Source: an uncultured Chitinophagaceae bacterium
GTDB lineage: Bacteria > Bacteroidota > Bacteroidia > Chitinophagales > Chitinophagaceae
Length of the DNA: 61,088 nucleotides
Assembly: GCA_903904335.1 (NCBI GenBank)
Contig: CAIVCF010000034.1
Span: 1 to 61,088 of the forward strand
Direction: 5' to 3'
The notes below the pieces were generated by a model. The model made no database searches. It was given only the letters and a program-made list of their open reading frames with translations, and had not been told where the DNA came from. Shown in pieces: positions 8,754 to 15,982 of this stretch. The first letter of the stretch is position 1; each line of letters opens with the position of its first letter. The position numbers and the translations under genes were made by a program.

Positions 8754-9152
8754 ATGTCAAAAAAAATGATAGGAATAGGGTTATTACTGGCTACCGCATT
8801 TATGCTTATCATGGTCGGCTGTTCTAAAACCACAACGGTTGTATTAGATAATTCCGTTCCTGTAACAACAACTGTTAGTTTCTCGAAAGATATTCAACCC
8901 ATATTGACTAAGAACTGCGCCATAAGCGGATGTCATAGCGGAACCGTTGCACCTAATTTGTCCAGTGCAACTGCATACGCTGCATTAACAACAGGAAACT
9001 TTGTAAACACAAGTTCCCCTGCCAGCAGCGAGGTCTATTTATGGTTAACCGGAAAACGTGCCATAGCTATGCCTGCAGGTGCTCCAAATAATCCATCAAA
9101 TATTAATGGGCTTATGTTAGCCTGGATTCAACAAGGTGCTAAAAACAATTAA
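8754..9152 (+). CDS. Small CX4CH cytochrome-like lipoprotein
   Basis: A 132-residue lipoprotein (lipobox MVGC, Cys23). A single domain with SFSKDIQPIL, then C55-x4-C60-H61, then MPAGAP and a WIQQGA helix, is the same architecture as one repeat of the unit A lipoproteins. The Met in MPAG is a plausible distal heme ligand. It is translated 40 bp after the EB_dh gene and 11 bp before the barrel, so the three are probably co-expressed. Confidence 0.7.
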   Translation: MSKKMIGIGLLLATAFMLIMVGCSKTTTVVLDNSVPVTTTVSFSKDIQPILTKNCAISGCHSGTVAPNLSSATAYAALTTGNFVNTSSPASSEVYLWLTGKRAIAMPAGAPNNPSNINGLMLAWIQQGAKNN

Positions 9153-9163
9153 AAAAACAACTC

Positions 9164-10093
9164 ATGAAAAAACAAAATATTTATCATCCATCAATTTCCC
9201 GTTTTGGCAGGGTATTGTTATTAATTGTACTCTGCACGAGTCTGGGAAGCTTGATGGCACAGGATTCTACTACACCTGCTGCTCCGGTTGTTAAAAAGAA
9301 ATCGTATGTAAAAAATACTTTCGAAGGTAATTTCATAATTGACAATCAAACAGTGATGGTTCCGATTAAAGGAACATTCGAATTCGATATTCAACACAGG
9401 TTTGGTACAATGGATCATTCATTTACTGATCTGTTTGGATTGTATGCCGGTGCAACAATGAGGCTTGGTTTTAGTTACACTCCGATCAAAGATCTACAAA
9501 TTGGTTTTGGAACATGTAATGATAGAATGCAAGTCGATTGGAATTTGAAACTTGCCTTATTGAAACAAACAAAAGACGGCAAGATACCCGTAAGCATTAC
9601 TTATTTTGGAAATGCAGTGATGGATACAAGAAAAGCTGATGCCACTACTTTATTTGTAAACACATCAGACCGTTTCAGTTTCTTTAATCAGATCATCATT
9701 GCCAGAAAATTCTCAGAATCATTTTCTGTACAAGTGAGTCCAAGTTTATCTCACTTTAATAATCTGGAAGGTTATTTAGACGGATCAGGACAAGTGCAAC
9801 CTAAATGGAATAACAATCATTTTGCTATTGCATTTTCAGGTAGATATAAAATATCTCCAAAAACTGCCATCATCGTAAATTATGATCAGCCATTGACGCA
9901 ACATCCAACCAATAATCCTCATCCGAATATCAGTTTTGGATTTGAATTCAAATCAAGTGGTCATGATTTCGAACTATTTGCAGGTAATTACGGATATGTT
10001 TTGCCGCAAAATAATAATCTGTACAACCAGAATGATTTTACCAAAGGACAATTCCTGATCGGATTTAACATCAGCAGGTTGTGGAACTTTTAA
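9164..10093 (+). CDS. DUF5777-type outer-membrane beta-barrel, copy B
   Basis: A 309-residue barrel with an extended signal peptide (cut near LMAQ, residue 33). It is a paralogue of the 6131 protein: shared patterns include the IQHRFG region, a FFNQIIIARKF segment matching YLNQLLIGRKF, and RYKISPKTAIIVNYDQ matching RYKLTHKTAISLEYARQ. It ends LIGFNISRLWNF with a terminal Phe, typical of outer-membrane barrels. Function unknown; position between two cytochrome-type genes suggests a partner in electron transfer across or at the outer membrane. Confidence 0.75.
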   Translation: MKKQNIYHPSISRFGRVLLLIVLCTSLGSLMAQDSTTPAAPVVKKKSYVKNTFEGNFIIDNQTVMVPIKGTFEFDIQHRFGTMDHSFTDLFGLYAGATMRLGFSYTPIKDLQIGFGTCNDRMQVDWNLKLALLKQTKDGKIPVSITYFGNAVMDTRKADATTLFVNTSDRFSFFNQIIIARKFSESFSVQVSPSLSHFNNLEGYLDGSGQVQPKWNNNHFAIAFSGRYKISPKTAIIVNYDQPLTQHPTNNPHPNISFGFEFKSSGHDFELFAGNYGYVLPQNNNLYNQNDFTKGQFLIGFNISRLWNF

Positions 10094-10153
10094 AAAATGT
10101 TTACCTTACAATTGATTCATCAAAAAATTATTCAATAAAAATCAGACCTGACA

Positions 10154-10561
10154 ATGAAAAGTAAATTAGTATTAGCAGTATCAGTATTAGCTGTAAGTAT
10201 CATGAGTGTTGCATTCACTATCGATCAACAACCCAAACCATGGAATGTTCCTGATAAGAATGCAAAAACAGTTAATCCTGTAAAATCAAGTGCAGAATCT
10301 ATTGCTGCCGGAAAAACTTTATGGAGTACCCATTGTTCATCCTGCCATGGTAAAACAGGTTTGGGTGACGGCAATAAAGCAGCTCAGTTAAAAACAACAC
10401 CTCCTGATTTTACAAAAGCAGCTTTCCAATCTCAAACTGATGGATCCTTATTCTATAAAGTTGTTGAAGGAAGAGATGATATGCCTAGCTTTAAAAAGAA
10501 GATCCCTGAACAGGAAGATATTTGGAATTTAGTGGTGTACATGCGTACATTAAAAAAATAA
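10154..10561 (+). CDS. Monoheme class I cytochrome c
   Basis: A 135-residue periplasmic cytochrome c with an N-terminal signal or anchor (residues 4-21). The canonical heme site is C61-x2-C64-H65, followed by GKTGLGDG, and the distal ligand is probably Met110 (DDMPSF). The fold runs to the end (IWNLVVYMRTLKK). It is the only classic CXXCH protein in the region and could be the soluble carrier linking the inner-membrane NrfD module to the lipoproteins. Last gene of unit B. Confidence 0.9.
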   Translation: MKSKLVLAVSVLAVSIMSVAFTIDQQPKPWNVPDKNAKTVNPVKSSAESIAAGKTLWSTHCSSCHGKTGLGDGNKAAQLKTTPPDFTKAAFQSQTDGSLFYKVVEGRDDMPSFKKKIPEQEDIWNLVVYMRTLKK

Positions 10562-10575
10562 TCACTTAAATAAAT

Positions 10576-10606
10576 AAAAAAGGCCTGACTTAGTTCAGGC
10601 CTTTTT
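10576..10606 (+). terminator. Intrinsic terminator of unit B
   Basis: GGCCTGA (10582-10588) pairs with TCAGGCC (10595-10601) around CTTAGT, with A5 before and T5 after. Confidence 0.9.
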
Positions 10607-10665
10607 ATTTTCTGCACAGCCATTTTCTATACAAATTCAGTTTATTATTTCTGCCGTTTATAAAC

Positions 10666-10708
10666 TGATTAATATCATATTTCACTAACTGTCATTCTTA
10701 TATTTTTA
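10666..10708 (+). promoter_or_regulatory. FNR/CRP-type box and candidate -7 box of unit C
   Basis: TGAT-TAAT-ATCA occupies 10666-10677 (centre 10671.5). TATTTTTA (10701-10708, one mismatch to TAnnTTTG) starts 29.5 bp downstream of that centre, the same distance as the proximal box of unit B. The word GTCATTCTTA (10691-10700) also occurs at 3558-3567 in front of unit A. Confidence 0.5.
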
Positions 10709-10731
10709 CCGCACTTAAAGTTTAAACATTT

Positions 10732-11010
10732 ATGAATAACAATGAAGAAATAACAGAAACAAATACAGCAGCCAGAAGAAAATTGATTCGGGGGCTTGGT
10801 ATTTTGTCAATGTTTGCAGCTATTGCAGCAGCAGCGCGTCTTCCATTTATCGCCAAAAAAGAAGTGATCGCCTGTAAGCCAGAGAGTAAAAAGACAATGA
10901 TAAAAATGTTGACACAAGATGGCAAGTTAGTAGAGATCGATGCATCATTATTAACTGCAAGCAATAAGAAAATAAGTAATAACGAGCTCCAGAATTGGAT
11001 CAAAAAATAA
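10732..11010 (+). CDS. Small membrane protein with RR signal, homologous to the ferredoxin N-terminus
   Basis: A 92-residue protein with a twin-arginine-like start (R15-R16, RRKLIRG), one hydrophobic helix (21-38) and a short soluble tail. The tail (about 53-74, IKMLTQDGKLVEIDASLL) resembles residues 44-65 of the next gene product (VKLLSVDGEVIEVDEAFL), so the two share a small domain. No cofactor motif apart from Cys48. It probably assists or docks with the Fe-S protein. I know no characterised homologue. First gene of unit C; its stop is 5 bp before the next start. Confidence 0.6.
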   Translation: MNNNEEITETNTAARRKLIRGLGILSMFAAIAAAARLPFIAKKEVIACKPESKKTMIKMLTQDGKLVEIDASLLTASNKKISNNELQNWIKK

Positions 11011-11015
11011 ACCTA

Positions 11016-11945
11016 ATGAAACAAGAAAATAATTCGCGAAGAGATTTCCTATTAACCGGCTTGGCGGCTGCGGGACTTGCAGTTGGATGCTCCTCCAAAA
11101 AAAATGCATTCGAAGCCGGTGCAGAAGAAGGCATTAAAGCATCGGGCAAAAAAGTAAAATTATTATCAGTGGATGGCGAAGTGATTGAAGTGGATGAAGC
11201 ATTTTTGAAACCGGTTCCTGCACTGCCTGCTGTTTCAAACAGTGAAGCGAGATTAGGGATTGGCGGTAAAAAATTCGTGATGGTGATTGATCTTTCCCGC
11301 TGTAAAAATTTAAGGAAATGTCAAGCTGCATGTAATCACATGCATCATGTAAATCCCGGTCAGAATTGGATCAAAGTAGATCCGATGCAGGAAGCTGAAC
11401 ATACTGCTCCGTATTGGCAACCCACAACTTGTATGCATTGCGATGAACCGCCTTGCGTAAAAGTTTGTCCGGTGGATGCAACATTCAAAAGACAAGATGG
11501 TATTGTATTAATTGATAGCGACCGTTGCATCGGTTGCCGTTTTTGTATGGCTGCATGTCCTTATTCATCAAGAGCATTTAACTGGTCGGCACCCGATATT
11601 CCTGCCGAAGTTGCCGCCCAACCTTATTCATGCGAAAGCAGTGTTCCGCAAAAGAAAGGAACTGTTGGAAAATGTGATTTTTGTCCCGACATGGCAAGAA
11701 AAGGTGAATTACCGCATTGCGTACAAGCTTGTCCAAACGGAACATTCTTCTTTGGTGATCTGAATGAAGATTCTGTGAGTAATGGTTCTGAAACTTTCCG
11801 ATTCAGCGAATTAATAAAAGATAAATCAGGTTACAGATTAATGGAAGATCTGGGTACCAAACCAAGTGTGTATTACCTACCTCCTGTTAACAGAAACTTC
11901 CCTTACGAATCAGGACTTGATAACGATACAAAAGAAAAAAAATAA
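11016..11945 (+). CDS. Tat-exported NrfC/PsrB-type ferredoxin subunit
   Basis: A 309-residue electron-transfer subunit of the complex iron-sulfur enzyme family. The start at 11016 gives a compact Tat signal (SRRDFLL, R8-R9) followed by AVGC (Cys25), which could be lipidated. Cluster motifs: C96-C102-C106, C139-C142-C147-C151, C171-C174-C177-C181 and C220-C223-C235-C239. The first set lacks the expected second Cys; Leu99 stands there. Such proteins pass electrons between an NrfD/PsrC membrane protein and a periplasmic partner. No catalytic subunit is adjacent. Confidence 0.88.
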   Translation: MKQENNSRRDFLLTGLAAAGLAVGCSSKKNAFEAGAEEGIKASGKKVKLLSVDGEVIEVDEAFLKPVPALPAVSNSEARLGIGGKKFVMVIDLSRCKNLRKCQAACNHMHHVNPGQNWIKVDPMQEAEHTAPYWQPTTCMHCDEPPCVKVCPVDATFKRQDGIVLIDSDRCIGCRFCMAACPYSSRAFNWSAPDIPAEVAAQPYSCESSVPQKKGTVGKCDFCPDMARKGELPHCVQACPNGTFFFGDLNEDSVSNGSETFRFSELIKDKSGYRLMEDLGTKPSVYYLPPVNRNFPYESGLDNDTKEKK

Positions 11946-11961
11946 CCCTAAATAACTAAAG

Positions 11962-13275
11962 GTGGAAAATTTAAATTCAACAGCAAACGAAAAAATTATA
12001 CAAGATCTGTTACCGCAAAAATTTGGCAAGAGCGGAAAAATATGGACAGGCATTTTAGTGGCTTTTTGTTTGGTGGGCTTGTTTGCATATTACCGTCAAT
12101 TAAGATACGGCTTGGTTGTTACCTCCATGAGAGATTATGTTTCTTGGGGTATTTACATTTCCAACTTCGTATTCTTTGTTGCGATCAGTTTAGTAGGGTC
12201 ATTGATCACGGCTGTATTCAGATTAGCTGATGTACATTGGAGCACGCCACTGACAAGGATCGCAGAGATCATTGCTGTTGCAGCCATCATCTTCGCATCA
12301 CTCATTATCATAGTTGATATGGGTAGCCCAGAACGGTTTTATAATTTATTTATTCATGGTCGTTTGCAATCACCCATCATTTGGGATGTGATCGTGATCA
12401 CCACTTATTTTTTTATCAGTATCCTGCTTTTATATTTCCCACTGTTGCCCGATATTCAGATCTTGATCAAATACAAAGAAAAAAGCAGTAAAAGATTACA
12501 AAAATTTTATTCCTTCATCGGTTCATTCTGGAAAGGAACTCCTGCACAATTTAAACTCAGTGAGAAAGCAATTAACATTCTTTGTATCACCATCATTCCT
12601 GTTGCATTTTCCATTCACACGGTTACTTCATGGTTATTTGCAACAACCTATCGTCCGGGTTGGGATAGTACCAACTTTGGTGCTTATTTTATTTCAGGTG
12701 CATTCTTAGTGGGTGCCGGTGGTGTAGTGGTTGCGATGTATGTTTTCAGAAAAGCCTATCATCTGGAAAAATATATTACAGCCGATCATTTTGAAAAGAT
12801 GGGGCGGATCGTTGTGTTATTGGCGTTACTCTATTTATATTTCAATGTGAATGAGTACTTGGTTCCTGCTTTTAAAATGAAGAAGTCAGAGGAAGCACAT
12901 TTGAATGGCTTATTTACAGGAGAATTTGCGCCGTTGTTTTGGTTTGCCATTTCGGTGGGCATGTTGATACCTATCATTATTTTATTATTTAAAAAAGGAA
13001 GAAGACCATTGCCTGTTTTCATTGCAGGGATCATGGTAGTTGTTGGTGCCTGGTTTAAACGTTATTTAATCGTTACACCAACTTTATTACATCCTTTTTT
13101 ACCGATGACAAATGTTCCTGATAGCTATCGTCATTATTTTCCAAGCTGGGAAGAATGGGCTATTGCATTAGGTTCTTTAGCCGGTGCCATGTTAGTGATA
13201 ACAATCCTTTCCAGAATATTTCCAATCATTCCAATTCAAGAAACTATAACTGAACGTCATGAAACTGCTGAATAA
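11962..13275 (+). CDS. NrfD/PsrC-family membrane quinol-interacting subunit
   Basis: A 437-residue integral membrane protein with about ten hydrophobic helices (first about 22-45, last about 395-420). The pattern YVSWGIYISNFVFF in helix 2 and WFKRYLIVTPTL in helix 9 fit the NrfD/ActC/HybB group, which exchanges electrons with menaquinol and can couple to proton movement. The start is GTG at 11962, 16 bp after the ferredoxin stop; the next in-frame Met is about 56 codons later and would delete helix 1. The futalosine-route genes in this window imply menaquinone as the quinone. Confidence 0.88.
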   Translation: MENLNSTANEKIIQDLLPQKFGKSGKIWTGILVAFCLVGLFAYYRQLRYGLVVTSMRDYVSWGIYISNFVFFVAISLVGSLITAVFRLADVHWSTPLTRIAEIIAVAAIIFASLIIIVDMGSPERFYNLFIHGRLQSPIIWDVIVITTYFFISILLLYFPLLPDIQILIKYKEKSSKRLQKFYSFIGSFWKGTPAQFKLSEKAINILCITIIPVAFSIHTVTSWLFATTYRPGWDSTNFGAYFISGAFLVGAGGVVVAMYVFRKAYHLEKYITADHFEKMGRIVVLLALLYLYFNVNEYLVPAFKMKKSEEAHLNGLFTGEFAPLFWFAISVGMLIPIIILLFKKGRRPLPVFIAGIMVVVGAWFKRYLIVTPTLLHPFLPMTNVPDSYRHYFPSWEEWAIALGSLAGAMLVITILSRIFPIIPIQETITERHETAE

Positions 13276-14143
13276 AAACATCCTTGGATTATTATCCATT
13301 ATCTTTTTCTTATCAAGCTATGATGCGCTTTCGCAAGAAGCACAGAAAGGTGATTTGAATGTTTCCATTAGTTATTTCATCAACAATAACAAGATACCTT
13401 ATCTGTTGGCGAAAGTAAAAACCAAAGTGGATGGAAAGTTTAAACCGGTAAATGTCATACCATTGAATTTATTTTTAGATAAAGATTCTGCCGGAACATT
13501 AATTGCAAAAGTTGTCACCAATGAAAAAGGTGAAGCAACTGCTATCATTCCTGCATCATTAAAAAATCAATGGAGCAGTTCTATCAAACATACTTTTTTG
13601 GCTTCATTCGATGGCAATAAAAATTACGAATCAGCTAAAGCTGATTTAACAGTTGGCAAAGCAAAAATCTTGATCGATACAACAAGCGATAGAAAAATCA
13701 CTGCCACTGTTTTTGAAATGAAAGACACAAGCTGGACGCCGGTAAAAGGTGTTGAATTAAAAATTGCAGTTCGACGTTTGGATGCAGATCTTTCAGTAAA
13801 TGAAACAGCAAGTTTTACAACTGATTCAACCGGACAAGCTACAGCAGATTTTAAGAGAGATAGTATTCCGGGCGATGAAAAGGGTAATATTATTTTGGTT
13901 GCAAAAATTGAAGACAATGATCAATATGGTAATTTATTGGTTGAACAAACCGTTCCATGGGGATCAAAATTTATTCCGGTAAATAATTTTGACAGAAGAA
14001 CATTGTTTGCAACAAGAGATAAAACACCCATCTGGTTATTATTCATGGCATACTCAATCGTGATAACGGTTTGGGGTATTTTGATCTCTTTAGTGATCAG
14101 CATTTTTAAGATCAAAAAAATAGGAGAAGAAATACAAGCATAA
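13259..14143 (+). CDS. Secreted Ig-like protein with C-terminal membrane anchor
   Basis: A 294-residue protein that overlaps the NrfD gene by 17 bp, so translation is probably coupled. It has a signal peptide (cut near ALSQ, residue 25), two beta-rich domains (about 35-130 and 135-235) resembling Ig-like or transthyretin-like folds, and one transmembrane helix near 258-282 followed by a short basic tail. No heme or metal motif. Probably a periplasmic scaffold subunit of the NrfD complex. Function inferred from coupling only. Confidence 0.65.
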   Translation: MKLLNKNILGLLSIIFFLSSYDALSQEAQKGDLNVSISYFINNNKIPYLLAKVKTKVDGKFKPVNVIPLNLFLDKDSAGTLIAKVVTNEKGEATAIIPASLKNQWSSSIKHTFLASFDGNKNYESAKADLTVGKAKILIDTTSDRKITATVFEMKDTSWTPVKGVELKIAVRRLDADLSVNETASFTTDSTGQATADFKRDSIPGDEKGNIILVAKIEDNDQYGNLLVEQTVPWGSKFIPVNNFDRRTLFATRDKTPIWLLFMAYSIVITVWGILISLVISIFKIKKIGEEIQA

Positions 14144-14172
14144 ATAAAAAAATTTGAAAACCCCCTCTGTGA

Positions 14173-14205
14173 AAGTCTGTTGGTTTATTCCGACAGGCTT
14201 TTTAT
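14173..14205 (+). terminator. Intrinsic terminator of unit C
   Basis: AAGTCTGTTGG (14173-14183) pairs with CCGACAGGCTT (14190-14200) using two G-T pairs, followed by a T run. Confidence 0.8.
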
Positions 14206-14251
14206 TTTACACCGCTCCCTGCAAAAAAATAACCGCTACATTTGAAGCATC

Positions 14252-14725
14252 ATGCAGTTCAGTTTCGCTTACGAAAAGAAAAAAGTAATTCAGGCATTGC
14301 GTTATCATTTTATTTCACGCAGAGAAATTAAAGTGATGATGATATTGGTAAATGTATTTGCCATAACAGCAGCCATTTTATTTTACACACAAAAAATAAG
14401 ACCCGAGCCTTTCTTGCTGGGCTCATTGATATGGATCGCCATGATGAGTGGTGTTTGGTATATCTTACCTTACAGCATTTATAAAAGGGCATCCACATTT
14501 AAGGAAAAATTCATTATCCAATTCAATGATGAGAATATTCAGTTAGACAATGAACGAGGGTATGTGATTTGGGAATGGGACCAATTCGATCGTTATTTTG
14601 AAAGCCCTTATTTTTTCCATCTCTACTTCAACGCCAAAACATTTTTTTTGATCCCAAAAGAAAATATGGGAGAAGCATTTCTGCATGAATTGCGTGCATT
14701 GCTGCAAAAAAAAATAGGAAAATAA
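14252..14725 (+). CDS. YcxB-like membrane protein
   Basis: A 157-residue protein with two hydrophobic helices (about 28-48 and 53-72) and a soluble C-terminal domain (about 80-150) matching the YcxB-like pattern: F.E.FIIQFNDENIQ, then a WEWDQFDRYFESPYFFHLYF strand pair, then FFLIPKENM. The function of the family is unknown. Single gene between the unit C terminator and a convergent acetyltransferase gene. Confidence 0.75.
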   Translation: MQFSFAYEKKKVIQALRYHFISRREIKVMMILVNVFAITAAILFYTQKIRPEPFLLGSLIWIAMMSGVWYILPYSIYKRASTFKEKFIIQFNDENIQLDNERGYVIWEWDQFDRYFESPYFFHLYFNAKTFFLIPKENMGEAFLHELRALLQKKIGK

Positions 14726-14758
14726 ATTTATACTGATACAATTGTTGGGATAAAAAAA

Positions 14759-15187
14759 TCAGAGATCTTTTTCCATTACATAATGCGGGATGGTAACTTC
14801 CATAAATTCAGGGCCATCAATTCTGTACCCCAATTTTTCGTAAAAGCCAACGGCAGATTTTCTTGCATGCATGATCAGTTTTGTAAAGCCTTTATCACGT
14901 GCAACTGTTTCGGCAAAGATCATCAGCATGCGACCAATACCGGTTCCCTGCAAACCGTTTCTCACAGCCATTTGCCGCAATTTTGCCACGCCATTGCCTT
15001 TATTGGTGAGCATGCAGCAACCCTGTAATTCATCATCATCAAAACAGCCCAATAAAATATCGTTTTTACCCCGATCTAATTCAGCAGAGGTAAAATCCAA
15101 TCCCAATGGCTTACGCAAAACCTGATAACGCAGGTCCAGCATTTGCTCATATTCTTTTGTACCATAATCAATCTCTCTCAGGGGCAT
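14759..15187 (-). CDS. GNAT-family N-acetyltransferase
   Basis: A 142-residue single-domain acetyltransferase. The acetyl-CoA loop is visible as RQMAVRNGLQGTGIGRML (motif A, about 71-88), and the C-terminal FYEKLGYRIDGPEF segment is motif B. The substrate cannot be deduced from sequence. It converges on the YcxB-like gene with 33 bp between the stops. Confidence 0.88.
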   Translation of the reverse strand: MPLREIDYGTKEYEQMLDLRYQVLRKPLGLDFTSAELDRGKNDILLGCFDDDELQGCCMLTNKGNGVAKLRQMAVRNGLQGTGIGRMLMIFAETVARDKGFTKLIMHARKSAVGFYEKLGYRIDGPEFMEVTIPHYVMEKDL

Positions 15188-15651
15188 ATTCTAATCAGTT
15201 TGGGAAGACAATATAGGAATCATTTTTGCAAAAATGAGCAGTTTTACTTCAATCAACAAAAAATGTTCAAAAGGATGCACATTGTTTTAATGATTGTTTC
15301 ATTTGAATGATTTTAATCGATTAAGCCGATTTATTATCGGTGGTGGTGTTAAACAATTTGTCTTATTCTATATTTTTATTTGAGGGATACTTTTAAAAAT
15401 CGATGCAATCCGGGCAATTTGGTTTGATTTTATTAATTATTTCAAGCCTATTTTGAAATTTTATACCCCATTTTTACTGAAATAGTACTTGTAAATCTCA
15501 GGTCCTTTATCATAAAACTGATCAAATTCAGGTTCATATAACAATAAAGCCCTTATCTGCCAAATAAAACTTGTGAAAACAAAATTGAGATAAACCCTTG
15601 CAGTTTTAGTAAAAAGTATATTTTTGCGGCTGTAAAACAAAACTTATTACA
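15188..15651. other. 464-bp intergenic region upstream of acpP
   Basis: Very AT-rich stretch between divergent genes. I find no convincing ORF. It holds a short hairpin (CCGAT ... ATCGG, 15337-15351 region) and the acpP promoter near its right end. The rest shows nothing I can assign. Confidence 0.6.
15598..15626 (+). promoter_or_regulatory. acpP promoter
   Basis: TTG (15598-15600) and TATTTTTG (15619-15626) are separated by 18 bp, which fits the Bacteroidota -33/-7 arrangement. The predicted leader before acpP is about 20 nt. Confidence 0.6.
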
Positions 15652-15888
15652 ATGTCAGACATCGCAAACAAAGTGAAGAAAATTATTGTCGACAAATTAG
15701 GTGTTGATGAAGCAGAGGTTACAAACGAAGCTTCATTCACTAATGACCTCGGTGCCGATTCTTTGGATACCGTTGAATTAATTATGGAATTCGAAAAAGA
15801 ATTCAACATTTCTATTCCTGATGAGCAAGCTGAAACCATCACTACTGTAGGTCAGGCTGTAGCTTATTTGGAAGAACATGCCAAATAA
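15652..15888 (+). CDS. acpP: Acyl carrier protein
   Basis: A 78-residue acidic protein that carries acyl chains on phosphopantetheine during fatty acid synthesis. The attachment site is Ser37 in [15 protein letters not shown]. Length and composition are typical. It is followed by the beta-ketoacyl synthase fabF after 94 bp, with a stable hairpin in between that may let acpP be expressed at a higher level than fabF. Confidence 0.97.
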   Translation: MSDIANKVKKIIVDKLGVDEAEVTNEASFTNDLGADSLDTVELIMEFEKEFNISIPDEQAETITTVGQAVAYLEEHAK

Positions 15889-15917
15889 GATTCACTTACT
15901 CCATTAATGGAATAATT

Positions 15918-15959
15918 AATCCGCCTTTCTTAGGCCTCGTGCCACAAGAGAGGCGGATT
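15918..15959 (+). promoter_or_regulatory. Intercistronic hairpin between acpP and fabF
   Basis: AATCCGCCTTTCT (15918-15930) pairs with AGAGAGGCGGATT (15947-15959) over 13 bp with one G-T pair. The loop is 16 nt. No T run follows, so it looks like a processing or mRNA-stability element rather than a full terminator. Confidence 0.6.
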
Positions 15960-15982
15960 GTCACTTAAACAGGCTTGTACTT

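Noticed and set aside
10995-14143. Assignment of the NrfD-ferredoxin pair to cytochrome c nitrite reductase, polysulfide or tetrathionate reductase
   Set aside because: No pentaheme NrfA and no molybdopterin catalytic subunit lies in the window, so the acceptor cannot be named.
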